Part shown: positions 1 to 8,004 of the stretch, in pieces
Position numbering within the stretch: position 1 is the first letter of the stretch
Layout: every line of letters starts with the position of its first letter
From: UBA6049 sp965662345
GTDB taxonomy: Bacteria; Bacteroidota; Bacteroidia; Flavobacteriales_G; Salibacteraceae
DNA: 64,000 nt
Direction: 5' to 3'
NCBI GenBank assembly: GCA_965662345.1
Contig: CBFIHE010000001.1
Span: forward strand, 1 to 64,000
Program-made: the position numbers and the translations under genes
Notes under the pieces: model-generated
The model's input: the letters and a program-made list of their open reading frames with translations, nothing else
What the model was told of the DNA's origin: nothing
Database searches by the model: none

Positions 1-1565
1 AGAATTTCTTCACTCAATCCTTGGACCTTAATATCCATTTGGCAAGCTGTAATACCATCTTTGGTACCTGCAACTTTGAAGTCCATATCACCTAAGAAAT
101 CTTCATCACCAAGGATATCAGATAGAACTGCAAAGTTTCCATCTTTACCCATGATTAATCCCATCGCGATACCAGAAACTCCTTTAGCAACTGGAATACC
201 AGCATCCATCATAGCCAATGAACCTGCGCACACTGTTGCCATTGATGAAGAACCGTTAGACTCTAGGATGTCTGAAACAATACGTACCGTGTAGTTGTAA
301 TCTTCTGGAAGCATGCGTTTCAAAGCACGAAGAGCTAAGTTACCATGTCCTATTTCTCTTCTCGATGTGCCACGCATAGGTCTAGCTTCACCGGTTGAGA
401 ATGGAGGGAAGTTATAATGCAACAAGAATTTAGAACTTCCGCTGATGAAAGCTCCATCAAGCATCTGCTCTTCTTTTTTAGTTCCTAAAGTAACTGTGGT
501 TAAGGATTGAGTTTCACCTCTGGTGAATACTGCACTTCCGTGAGGACCTGGTAAATAATCAACCTCACTCCAAATAGGGCGGATATCAGTAAGGCCTCTA
601 CCGTCTAAACGCTGACCATCTTTCAAGGCCATATCGCGAACAGCTTCTTTTTTAACCTGGCTGAAATACGTGTTTATAAGACCGCCTTTTTCTTCAAGTT
701 CTTCTTCGGATAATGGCGCTTTGTAGCGTTCTAGAACCTCTGCAAACTTTTCAGATCTTTCTCCCTTGCCAGATGGACTCTTAGCAATTTCATAAAGTTC
801 TTGGTAGCAATCATCGTAAATAGCCTTGTAAAGGGTTTCATCTCCTTCTTCTTCGTGGCTATATTCACGTTTTGTTTGTGCTTTCTCTACTTGAGAGGCT
901 AACGTATTTAATGCTTCACACTGAGCTTTAATAGCATCGTGAGCGAATAAGATGGCATCGATCATCTCTTCTTCAGAGATTTCATCCATTTCACCTTCAA
1001 CCATTACAATACTCTCTGCAGAACCAGCAATAATCATGTCGATATCTGAAGTCTCAAGTTCTGTGATGGTAGGATTAATAACCAACTCACCGTTGATTCT
1101 ACCAACGCGAACTTCAGAAACAGGTCCGTTGAACGGAATATCTGAAACAGCTAAAGCTGCCGAAGCTGCCAAACATGCCAATGCATCTGGCATTGTTTCT
1201 TTGTCTGAAGAAATCAACTGAACAAACACCTGTGTGTCTGCGTGATAATCTTTCGGGAATAACGGACGAAGTGCACGGTCGATTAAACGGGCCGTTAGAA
1301 TTTCATCCTCAGTAGGGCGTGCTTCGCGCTTCAAGAATCCACCAGGGAATTTACCTGTTGAGGCAAATTTTTCGCGGTACTCTACAGTAAGCGGTAAAAA
1401 ATCAATTCCGGGTGTCGCTACTTTCGCAGAAACCACGGTCGCTAATAAAAAAGTTCCTCCGGTCTTAACAACTACCGAACCATCGGCCTGCTTAGCAAGT
1501 TTCCCTGTTTCTAGGGTAATTTCTTGCGAACCTGACCGGAATTTGTGTTCAAATCCTATTTTCAT
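1..1565 (-). CDS. pnp: Polyribonucleotide nucleotidyltransferase (PNPase), 3' end cut by window edge
   Basis: Phosphorolytic 3'-5' exoribonuclease and RNA polymerase of the mRNA decay machinery. The frame runs open from an ATG at 1565 to the window edge, giving 521 codons of an expected ~700. It starts MKIGFEHKFRSGSQEI and contains the first RNase PH domain (roughly 1-220, with FPGGFLKREARPTEDEILT), the helical linker, and the second RNase PH core (GQRLDGRGLTDIRP, then GDEDFLGDMDFKVAG near the cut). The KH and S1 RNA-binding domains must lie beyond base 1. It follows rpsO on the same strand, the classic rpsO-pnp order, with a strong hairpin between the two genes. No frame damage is visible. 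Confidence 0.97.
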   Translation of the reverse strand, partial: MKIGFEHKFRSGSQEITLETGKLAKQADGSVVVKTGGTFLLATVVSAKVATPGIDFLPLTVEYREKFASTGKFPGGFLKREARPTEDEILTARLIDRALRPLFPKDYHADTQVFVQLISSDKETMPDALACLAASAALAVSDIPFNGPVSEVRVGRINGELVINPTITELETSDIDMIIAGSAESIVMVEGEMDEISEEEMIDAILFAHDAIKAQCEALNTLASQVEKAQTKREYSHEEEGDETLYKAIYDDCYQELYEIAKSPSGKGERSEKFAEVLERYKAPLSEEELEEKGGLINTYFSQVKKEAVRDMALKDGQRLDGRGLTDIRPIWSEVDYLPGPHGSAVFTRGETQSLTTVTLGTKKEEQMLDGAFISGSSKFLLHYNFPPFSTGEARPMRGTSRREIGHGNLALRALKRMLPEDYNYTVRIVSDILESNGSSSMATVCAGSLAMMDAGIPVAKGVSGIAMGLIMGKDGNFAVLSDILGDEDFLGDMDFKVAGTKDGITACQMDIKVQGLSEEI

Positions 1566-1580
1566 TTATGTGTGTATATG

Positions 1581-1611
1581 AAGAAGGGCAACTATTAAAA
1601 TTGCCCTTCTT
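1581..1611 (-). terminator. Hairpin between rpsO and pnp (terminator/attenuator or RNase III site)
   Basis: A perfect 11-bp stem (1581-1591 with 1601-1611, core AAGAAGGGCAA / TTGCCCTTCTT) with a 9-nt A/T-rich loop fills the short rpsO-pnp gap. In the minus reading it is not followed by a clean T run, so it may act as a partial terminator or as a processing hairpin like the RNase III site in the E. coli pnp leader. The structure is seen; the role is inferred. Confidence 0.6.
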
Positions 1612-1628
1612 TGATTGTGTATACGAAA

Positions 1629-1898
1629 TTATTTTCTCAGACCGAGTTCCGCGATGATTGCACGGTAACGCGTAATGTCTTTACGCTTCAAATAGTCGAG
1701 TAAACTTCTACGCTTACCTACTAAGCGAATTAGGGAACGTTGCGTTCCAAAGTCTTTTTTGTTTTTCTTTAAATGCCCTGTTAAATGCGCAATTCTGTAT
1801 GTGAACATTGCGATTTGAGCTTCTGAATTACCAGTGTTCGTTTCAGAACCACCGTGCTTCTTAAAGAATTCTTTCTTTTTTTCTGAGTCTAAATACAT
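1629..1898 (-). CDS. rpsO: 30S ribosomal protein S15
   Basis: Small-subunit protein of 89 residues, the usual length, that binds 16S rRNA in the platform and helps form the bridge to 23S rRNA. The family signature is clear: HGGSETNTGNSEAQIAMFT near residue 15, HLKKNKKDFGTQRSL in the middle and RKRDITRYRAII-type helix at the C-terminus (YLKRKDITRYRAIIAELGLRK). It lies upstream of pnp on the same strand. A TAnnTTTG box at 1946-1953 would give a leader of about 45 nt, enough for translational feedback by S15 as in other bacteria, although I did not resolve a specific S15-binding fold. Confidence 0.98.
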   Translation of the reverse strand: MYLDSEKKKEFFKKHGGSETNTGNSEAQIAMFTYRIAHLTGHLKKNKKDFGTQRSLIRLVGKRRSLLDYLKRKDITRYRAIIAELGLRK

Positions 1899-1945
1899 GC
1901 CAATATTGCTTTGAATGATTGTTATGTGATTGAATTACAAGGCTG

Positions 1946-1953
1946 CAAAGGTA
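1946..1953 (-). promoter_or_regulatory. -7 promoter box for rpsO-pnp
   Basis: TACCTTTG on the minus strand is an exact match to the Bacteroidota -7 consensus TAnnTTTG and lies 47 nt before the rpsO start in the accD-rpsO gap. I see no TTTG at the expected -33 spacing. Confidence 0.5.
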
Positions 1954-1984
1954 CGTAAATATCTTATTGCCTCTGAACGTTGTT

Positions 1985-2827
1985 TTAATTTTTGAAGAAA
2001 CGCAGTAACTGACTTAAGTTGTCTTTGAGTTCACGCCTATCAATAATGTAGTCGATAAACCCATGTTCTAATAGAAATTCTGCGGTTTGAAAACCTTCTG
2101 GCAAGTCTTTACCAATTGTTTCTTTAATTACTCTAGGACCAGCAAAGCCAATGAGTGCACCTGGCTCAGCGATATTCACATCGCCTAACATGGCAAAAGA
2201 TGCAGTAACACCTCCTGTGGTTGGGTCAGTTAGATAGCTGATGTAAGGAAGTTTGGCTTTGGCGAGTTGGGTTAATTTGGCAGAGGTTTTGGCCATCTGC
2301 ATTAGGCTGAAAGCTGCCTCCATCATGCGCGCTCCACCAGATTTGGAGATAATCATGAATGCAGACTTCGTTTTTATGGCATGGTCTATACCACGTGCTA
2401 TTTTTTCACCAACTACAGAACCCATTGAGCCTCCAATGAAGTCGAAATCCATACAAGCCACTACCAAACCATTTCCGTCTAGTTTTCCGTGTGCAGTGCG
2501 AATGGCATCTTTCAAACCAGATTTTTTCATTGAAGCTTTTACACGGTCTGTGTATTTTTTTGTGTCTTCAAACTTTAGCGGATCGCCTGAGGCTAAATTG
2601 GCATCTAGTTCTTTGTAGTTACCGTTATCAAAAAGTAGCTTGAAATATTCCTCAGAACCAATTCGTTTGTGGTAGCCGTCTTCAGGTACTACGTAACTGT
2701 GTTCTTCCAACTCCTCTCGCTCAATTAGAGCACCAGAAGGAGATTTGAACCAAAGTCCATCTGGCGTTTCCTTCTTCTCAGTAGTAGGTGTGGTAATACC
2801 TTTTTTTATTCGCTTGAACCAACTCAT
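1985..2827 (-). CDS. accD: Acetyl-CoA carboxylase carboxyltransferase subunit beta, zinc cysteines absent
   Basis: Beta subunit of the carboxyltransferase that moves CO2 from carboxybiotin to acetyl-CoA, the first step of fatty acid synthesis. With the start at 2827 (MSWFKRIKKG) it has 280 residues. A longer reading from 2848 begins inside the T tract of the upstream terminator and is unlikely. The crotonase-like core is intact (SKSGGARMMEAAFSLMQM, PTTGGVTASFAMLGD, GFAGPRVIKETIG). The N-terminal zinc ribbon, normally four Cys in two CxxC pairs (in E. coli TKCDSCG and VCPKCDHH), is replaced by FKSPSGA and VVPEDGYH, with no Cys. I recall the same loss in other Flavobacteriia, so it looks inherited rather than a mutation. 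Confidence 0.95.
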   Translation of the reverse strand: MSWFKRIKKGITTPTTEKKETPDGLWFKSPSGALIEREELEEHSYVVPEDGYHKRIGSEEYFKLLFDNGNYKELDANLASGDPLKFEDTKKYTDRVKASMKKSGLKDAIRTAHGKLDGNGLVVACMDFDFIGGSMGSVVGEKIARGIDHAIKTKSAFMIISKSGGARMMEAAFSLMQMAKTSAKLTQLAKAKLPYISYLTDPTTGGVTASFAMLGDVNIAEPGALIGFAGPRVIKETIGKDLPEGFQTAEFLLEHGFIDYIIDRRELKDNLSQLLRFFKN

Positions 2828-2845
2828 GCTCAGCCTTATTTTACG

Positions 2846-2867
2846 CAAAAAGGCGGTATGTACCGCC
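2846..2867 (-). terminator. Rho-independent terminator after fbaB
   Basis: Perfect 7-bp stem GGCGGTA/TACCGCC (2852-2858 with 2861-2867) with a 2-nt loop, followed on the minus strand by five T (2847-2851). It separates the aldolase gene from accD and overlaps the alternative upstream start of accD. Confidence 0.75.
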
Positions 2868-2892
2868 CCTTGCTATCGTTTCTTGTTATTGT

Positions 2893-3954
2893 TTAGGCAA
2901 TAGTGACTTCTTCTGCCAAATACACGTCTTGTACGGCATTCAAAATCTCTACACCTTCATTCATAGGTCGCTGGAATGCTTTTCTGCCCAAAATCAATCC
3001 AGATCCACCTGCGCGTTTGTTAATTACAGCAGTCTCAACAGCTTCAGCTCTATCTGATGAACCACCAGAAGCACCACCTGAATTAATTAAACCGCGCTTA
3101 CCCATGTAACAATTGGCTACTTGGTAGCGACAAAGGTCAATTGGGTGTTCCGATGTTAATTCTGAATAAACCTTATCGTGGGTTTTACCAAAATTAACAG
3201 CAGTATAACCTCCATTATTGGTAGCTAATTTTTGCTTGATGATATCCGCACCAATAGTAACACCTAAATGATTGGCTTGTCCGGTTAAATCTGCACTTGT
3301 ATGGTAATCAACACCGTCTTTTTTAAAGGCGTTGTTTCTGGTGTAGCACCAAAGAATGGTAGCCATTCCCAATTCGTGAGCGCGTTCAAACGCAGCGGCA
3401 ACTTCTTGAATCTGACGGTTAGAACCTTCTGAACCAAAATAGATAGTTGCACCAACGGCAACTGCTCCCATTTCCCAAGCTCTTTCTACGGAGCCAAACA
3501 TAATTTGCTCATAAGTACTTGGATGACTTAAGAACTCATTGTGATTAATTTTTACCACAAAAGGAATCTTATGTGCGTATTTTCTAGAAACACTTGCCAA
3601 TACATCATAAGTAGAAGCTACACCATTACAACCTGACTCAACCGCCAACTCCACAATTTTCTCTGGATTGAAGTAGATAGGGTTGGGTGCAAAACTTGCA
3701 CCTGCCGAATGCTCGATGCCTTGGTCAACTGGAAGAATTGATAAGTAACCTGTATTTGCTAGTCTACCATTTCCATAAAGTTGCTGAAGACTTCTTAATA
3801 CTTGTGGATTTCTATCTGAGTAAAGAAATTCTCTCTCTACAAAGTCAGCTCCTGGCAGATGTAAATCATTTTTTGATATGGTTTTGCTAGTGTGATTGAG
3901 CAGGTATTCTGCTTTGTCTCCAAGAGCTTCTTGAATTTTAGAGAAATTAGTCAT
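2893..3954 (-). CDS. fbaB: Fructose-bisphosphate aldolase class I (FbaB/DhnA type)
   Basis: Schiff-base aldolase interconverting fructose 1,6-bisphosphate with DHAP and glyceraldehyde 3-phosphate in glycolysis and gluconeogenesis. The 353 residues align nearly end to end with E. coli FbaB (350 aa): GYLSILPVDQGIEHSAGASF at 69-88, VGATIYFGSE at 167-176, DLTGQANHLGVTIGADIIKQ from 222 with the lysine-rich Schiff-base region GADIIKQK at 235-242, and the tail LNAVQDVYL. It is a single-gene unit bounded by its own promoter and terminator. Confidence 0.96.
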   Translation of the reverse strand: MTNFSKIQEALGDKAEYLLNHTSKTISKNDLHLPGADFVEREFLYSDRNPQVLRSLQQLYGNGRLANTGYLSILPVDQGIEHSAGASFAPNPIYFNPEKIVELAVESGCNGVASTYDVLASVSRKYAHKIPFVVKINHNEFLSHPSTYEQIMFGSVERAWEMGAVAVGATIYFGSEGSNRQIQEVAAAFERAHELGMATILWCYTRNNAFKKDGVDYHTSADLTGQANHLGVTIGADIIKQKLATNNGGYTAVNFGKTHDKVYSELTSEHPIDLCRYQVANCYMGKRGLINSGGASGGSSDRAEAVETAVINKRAGGSGLILGRKAFQRPMNEGVEILNAVQDVYLAEEVTIA

Positions 3955-3986
3955 GTCGTCTTTGCTGAAAGGTTATACAATGCAAA

Positions 3987-4015
3987 CAAAACTAAAATTT
4001 GTTTGCCATACCAAA
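3987..4015 (-). promoter_or_regulatory. Promoter of fbaB
   Basis: Minus-strand TTTG (4012-4015), 17-nt spacer, TAGTTTTG (3987-3994): a match to the Bacteroidota TTTG / TAnnTTTG promoter with the spacer at the short end of the reported range. The start codon lies 32 nt after the -7 box. Confidence 0.6.
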
Positions 4016-4032
4016 TGTGTGAAATATTCCTG

Positions 4033-6492
4033 TTAGAACGGGTAATCTATACCAAGATTTAATGTGTATTGCAGCCCGTACGGTTTTCCGTTGAGTTCTT
4101 CATAAAGAGGTTTTGCTTGATACAGCCATCGCTCGCCAGGTGCTTGAGCAGGGTCGTGAACCTGTACACCTAAGTCTAAGCGCAGGAGTAAAAAGCTAAA
4201 ATCAAACCGCAGGCCTGTTCCTAAGCCAATACCCAATTCTTTGTAAAATCTATTTGCTCTGAATACGGCAGATTCTGGTCTGTCTTCTCCTTCATGCAGC
4301 CAGATATTGCCTATATCTGCAAATAACGCTCCTTCAACCGTTTTCGTGAGCTTATATCGGTACTCCAAATTGAGCTCTAAAATAATATCACCTACTTGAT
4401 CTATCCCTTGTTTGAGGGAATCTGGCAAAGAACCTGGACCTAAGCTTCTTGCTCTCCAAGCTCGAATGTCATTCGCTCCACCTGCAAAAAAGCTTTTATC
4501 AAAGGGTAGGGCATCTGAGTTACCGTATGGCAAGCCCACACCACCGTAGAAACGATACACCATCCTTGTATTCTCAGTAATCACATTATACCATCGAAAA
4601 TCATTATCGAGCTTTACAAATTGAGCGAATTGAATACTATCTATTTCGTAATGACCATCAACTTCATCAAACTGCAGAGACTGGCTGATTAAGCTTAGGG
4701 CATTTCCTGCTGTTTCTAATTGCGCACGATTAAAGTTGAAATTTCTGTCTTTATTCAGGTTCTGATTGGTCCAAGTGTGATTGAGTTTTGTACCCATTAT
4801 CAATTGATCTGAATAGGTAGCTGTGTAAAACGGGTTATTGATTTCATCTAGGGTTTTTTGAAACTCCTCTGATTTATCAATTTGGATCAATGAAACACCA
4901 ACAGGCTGGAAAACGAATAAATTCGTTTGCTTGGTAGCCGCACTCCATTGATAAGCCATGGAACCGTTAATTAGGCTGCGGGTATAGTCTGGTCGTTGCT
5001 GGAAATTAAAGTTGAGGTTAAATACCGTCTTTGGATTATTGTATTTAGGTAAGTTTAGGGCAGAAAAATTTCTAGGGATAAGTAATTCTGGAATATTTAA
5101 TGAGAAATCAATACCGTATTCAATGGTGTTGAAGAGTCCTACGTCACCAATATTCACAGCGTTTTCATTTTCTGCAGATCCACCTGTATTGCTCGTAGGT
5201 TGCGATTCAAAACCTCCTCTAAGCCTAATATTCAACGATTCTGTACCTCTAAAAATATTTCGGTGGGTATAGCTTAAGTTTCCAGCTACCCCCAGGTTAC
5301 CCCCAGTATTGGTTCCTTCAGACTCTAAGGCTAAACTTTGAGGTAAAGAGGGAGACATGTTTATGTAGCAGTTTAAGGTGCTATCAGAGCGCTGTATGTA
5401 TTTGATATTTATAAACTTGAAGTTCTTAAGGGCGTTCAGCCTGCGGTAAGTGTATTCTTGAGCTTCTTGGGAGTAAAGTGTGCCAGGCTTAATAAATATA
5501 GATTTAAGTAACATGTTAGGCTTAAAGTTCAACTGAGCCAGGTTGGTAAAAACGTATTTTTTTATAATAGCGGTATCAGATGATACATTCTCCAGTTGTG
5601 GGTCATACGCTGCATTAATAAAGACCTTATCTACAGTAAACTGAACATGCTTTTTTACAGCCAATGAGTCATCACCAGTAACACCTGTATAAGCGGTGTA
5701 AGGGTTTTCAACTATTTCTTTCACCAATGCTCTTTTTGGTGTTTGAAAAGTATCTACTTCAAAACTCACATATTGTGAATTGAAGTAATAATAGCCTTTG
5801 TTTCTTAAGGCCTTTGTAACTCTTGTTCTTTCGCTCTCAAGTTGTTCTATGTTTAGCGGTTTTCCTTTTTTAACCAATGAGCCATTTACAACCTCTGGAT
5901 TTTTGTTGAAGATTTCATAGTCTTCTATATTGAAGCGGTAGTCATTAATGATAGTGGGTTCTCCTGCTGTAATATCATAGATTAGCTTGAGTCGTTTCCT
6001 CCACTTACTTTTCTTTTCTACCTCAATTTTAGAGCGGTAGTAGCCCAACTGACTCAAGTAAAGTTCCAATTGTTTTACAGATCGCTCAGTTTCGTTGCTG
6101 TCTACAATTACGGGTTCCTCACCAATGTTGTGTTTTATTCTATAACCCCAAACCTCTTTGAATTCTTTTTCTGACTTCCCTTTAGCTAGTCGCTTCGCAT
6201 TCCTTCGTTCTAATTTGGCTTTCTTTTTCGCATTGCGATTCGCTAACTTTTCATCGTCATACGCGTTGTAAATCCTCAAGTAAACAGGAAACAAAAAAAG
6301 CAATCGCCTATTGGGTTTTTGAACAATGTTGGAAGAGAGTTCTTCTTGTTCGGCTATGCCAGATTTATCTATTTTGATGGAGGTGGCATAAAGCAATTTT
6401 TCGTTTTCTTCTAAACTTTTTGTAAGGCTACAGGCACTTGCTATGACAAGCATTAAAATGAAAACTGCCGTATGTTTAATTCTGTAGTTCAA
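4033..6492 (-). CDS. tamL: TamL, lipoprotein TamA/BamA-family outer membrane protein
   Basis: Omp85 protein, 819 residues. The N-terminus is a lipoprotein signal peptide (MNYRIKHTAVFILMLVIASAC, lipobox Cys at 21), the feature that separates Bacteroidota TamL from TamA. POTRA-like repeats follow to about residue 400 (for example LELYLSQLGYYRSKIEVEKK, VTKALRNKGYYYFNSQYV, YTYRRLNALKNFKFINIKYI). The C-terminal 16-strand-type barrel carries FFAGGANDIRAWRARSLGPG near 675 and ends LQYTLNLGIDYPF. The likely role is insertion or export of outer-membrane proteins together with a TamB-like protein, which is not in this window. It diverges from a TrmH-family gene with only 32 bp between them. Confidence 0.9.
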   Translation of the reverse strand: MNYRIKHTAVFILMLVIASACSLTKSLEENEKLLYATSIKIDKSGIAEQEELSSNIVQKPNRRLLFLFPVYLRIYNAYDDEKLANRNAKKKAKLERRNAKRLAKGKSEKEFKEVWGYRIKHNIGEEPVIVDSNETERSVKQLELYLSQLGYYRSKIEVEKKSKWRKRLKLIYDITAGEPTIINDYRFNIEDYEIFNKNPEVVNGSLVKKGKPLNIEQLESERTRVTKALRNKGYYYFNSQYVSFEVDTFQTPKRALVKEIVENPYTAYTGVTGDDSLAVKKHVQFTVDKVFINAAYDPQLENVSSDTAIIKKYVFTNLAQLNFKPNMLLKSIFIKPGTLYSQEAQEYTYRRLNALKNFKFINIKYIQRSDSTLNCYINMSPSLPQSLALESEGTNTGGNLGVAGNLSYTHRNIFRGTESLNIRLRGGFESQPTSNTGGSAENENAVNIGDVGLFNTIEYGIDFSLNIPELLIPRNFSALNLPKYNNPKTVFNLNFNFQQRPDYTRSLINGSMAYQWSAATKQTNLFVFQPVGVSLIQIDKSEEFQKTLDEINNPFYTATYSDQLIMGTKLNHTWTNQNLNKDRNFNFNRAQLETAGNALSLISQSLQFDEVDGHYEIDSIQFAQFVKLDNDFRWYNVITENTRMVYRFYGGVGLPYGNSDALPFDKSFFAGGANDIRAWRARSLGPGSLPDSLKQGIDQVGDIILELNLEYRYKLTKTVEGALFADIGNIWLHEGEDRPESAVFRANRFYKELGIGLGTGLRFDFSFLLLRLDLGVQVHDPAQAPGERWLYQAKPLYEELNGKPYGLQYTLNLGIDYPF

Positions 6493-6503
6493 GCGTTATC
6501 CGG

Positions 6504-6519
6504 TAGATTTGCAAATCTA
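6504..6519. promoter_or_regulatory. Symmetric bidirectional promoter, tamL and trmH-family gene
   Basis: A perfect 16-bp palindrome, TAGATTTGCAAATCTA, occupies the centre of the 32-bp divergent gap. Each half is an exact TAnnTTTG -7 box, one on each strand, abutting at their 3' ends. It would start transcripts about 13 nt (plus) and 19 nt (minus) before the two start codons. The palindrome is seen; the promoter role is inferred. Confidence 0.6.
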
Positions 6520-6524
6520 GTTAA

Positions 6525-7259
6525 ATGCATACCATGGGGTTAACTGAAAATCAATTGAAACAGATTCGTGCATTACGCATGAAAAAGAGCAGGAAAGAAC
6601 AGGGGCTTTTTCTTGTTGAAGGTCCAAAACTAGTAGAAGAGGCATTGAATTCATCTGCTACCGTTGAGGAGGTGTATGCGCTTCAAGGTTTTCTGCCAGA
6701 AGGTATCAAACATCAAGAAATTACTCCTAAGCAACTACAGCGCATTAGCAACCTTTCTAGCCCTAACGGATGTTTTGCGTTAGTGAAATATCCGAGTGAA
6801 GTATCTCTTCAGTTTACAAGTAAATTAACCTTGGCATTAGACCGGATTAATGACCCTGGAAACTTGGGCACTATTTTGCGAATAGCAGATTGGTTTGGAG
6901 TAAAAGAGGTTGTGTGTAGTCCAGACTCGGTTGATTATTCTAGCCCAAAGGTTGTTCAGTCTAGCATGGGTGCTGTTTTTAGGGTCTCTGTATCTTACGA
7001 TAACCTTATTAATGTGGCAGAACAGTTCAAAAGTGCTACTGGTGGGCAGGTATTAACGGCAGATATGCAAGGAGTTTCTATACACAGCTATAATCCGGCA
7101 AAGCCGATGTTACTTGCTATGGGCTCAGAGTCTCATGGAGTGCATCCTGAATTAAGAGCTTTGAGTGATCAGGCACTGCACATTCCTGGAGAGGGAAAAG
7201 CAGAATCGCTCAACGTGGGGGTATCTACAGGGATAATTTGTTCAGCTCTCTTACGTTAA
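6525..7259 (+). CDS. TrmH/SpoU-family RNA 2'-O-methyltransferase
   Basis: SPOUT-class enzyme of 244 residues that uses SAM to methylate a ribose 2'-OH in rRNA or tRNA. An N-terminal substrate-binding domain (1-95, KKSRKEQGLFLVEGPKLVEEA) precedes the knotted catalytic domain with the three SpoU motifs: LALDRINDPGNLGTILRIAD, LLAMGSESHGVHPEL and IPGEGKAESLNVGVSTGI. The overall layout resembles RlmB, but the exact RNA target cannot be told from sequence. An in-frame ATG at 6534 is an alternative start; the initiation site relative to the overlapping promoter does not decide between them. Its stop abuts the stop of porT on the other strand. Confidence 0.9.
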   Translation: MHTMGLTENQLKQIRALRMKKSRKEQGLFLVEGPKLVEEALNSSATVEEVYALQGFLPEGIKHQEITPKQLQRISNLSSPNGCFALVKYPSEVSLQFTSKLTLALDRINDPGNLGTILRIADWFGVKEVVCSPDSVDYSSPKVVQSSMGAVFRVSVSYDNLINVAEQFKSATGGQVLTADMQGVSIHSYNPAKPMLLAMGSESHGVHPELRALSDQALHIPGEGKAESLNVGVSTGIICSALLR

Positions 7260-7976
7260 TTACCCTTCAAAATGGAATGAAATAGTTAGCATTCTTGGTT
7301 GAACACGCTCAATGGGCGAGACCCAAAATGTACCATCTTTGATTAAAACGTCATTCACACCTACTGAGAGCTTCACTTCTGGAGAAAATTTAAAATACTC
7401 TAAGAAGAAATCCATACCAAAACCAAACTCGTACCAGAAGTTGTGCCGTTTAAGTCTTACCAATTGTTGCTCTACAGGAACATCGTTGTTGGTATCAAAC
7501 TGAGAAGATAAGTCTAAACTGTAACGTCCTCCAGCCACAACGTAAGCTGCAAAGTTATTCAGCCTATCAGACCTGTATTTAAAGTTCAACGGCATGTCAA
7601 GATAGGTAGACTCAACAGCCTTAACAACCAGTACATCTCTTGGGTTGTCTTCAAAGACGTACTCAATGTTTCGTTGTCCAAATGACAAGCCAGGCATAAA
7701 CCTAAGAGAGAAATTAGGGCTAAGGTGAAGGTCGCTCACAACATTGAGGTTAAATCCGCTTTGCGGGTTTGTTTCAACGCTTATGAGACTATCAGTTTGG
7801 GTAAGATCTGTCTCTGCTATGTAGCTCATAGTATTGAGGCATAGGCTGAACCCAAAATGAATGGTTTTCTTATCAAAATTTGGCAGGTTCCATACTTTCT
7901 TCTGCTGAGCGAATAGCCCAGTTGCAAGAAGAGAGAAGAACAGTGCCAACCAAGTATGTGAAACTGATTTTACCAA
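7260..7976 (-). CDS. porT: PorT-family outer-membrane barrel protein of type IX secretion
   Basis: Secreted beta-barrel of 238 residues with a signal peptide (MVKSVSHTWLALFFSLLATG, cleavage after LFA-Q). The pattern of alternating strands ending in an aromatic-rich last strand (RMLTISFHFEG) and the FRFMPGL-type strand (FSLRFMPGLSFGQRNIEYVF) fits PorT/SprT. Position directly after ubiE is the conserved place for porT in Flavobacteriia, which supports the call. PorT/SprT is required for T9SS secretion; its biochemical role is not settled. It is the last gene of the minus-strand unit, 28 bp after ubiE, and its stop abuts that of the TrmH-family gene. Confidence 0.8.
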   Translation of the reverse strand: MVKSVSHTWLALFFSLLATGLFAQQKKVWNLPNFDKKTIHFGFSLCLNTMSYIAETDLTQTDSLISVETNPQSGFNLNVVSDLHLSPNFSLRFMPGLSFGQRNIEYVFEDNPRDVLVVKAVESTYLDMPLNFKYRSDRLNNFAAYVVAGGRYSLDLSSQFDTNNDVPVEQQLVRLKRHNFWYEFGFGMDFFLEYFKFSPEVKLSVGVNDVLIKDGTFWVSPIERVQPRMLTISFHFEG

Positions 7977-8004
7977 GGTTTGAGAAAACGTTTAGAGTCT
8001 TAAA

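Noticed and set aside
2253..2618. 121-codon open frame on the plus strand inside accD
   Set aside because: Antisense shadow of a gene whose conserved protein motifs fix the minus strand; no RBS, no family resemblance.
2828..2848. Longer accD N-terminus
   Set aside because: It would begin inside the T tract of the fbaB terminator and adds non-conserved residues before MSWFKR.
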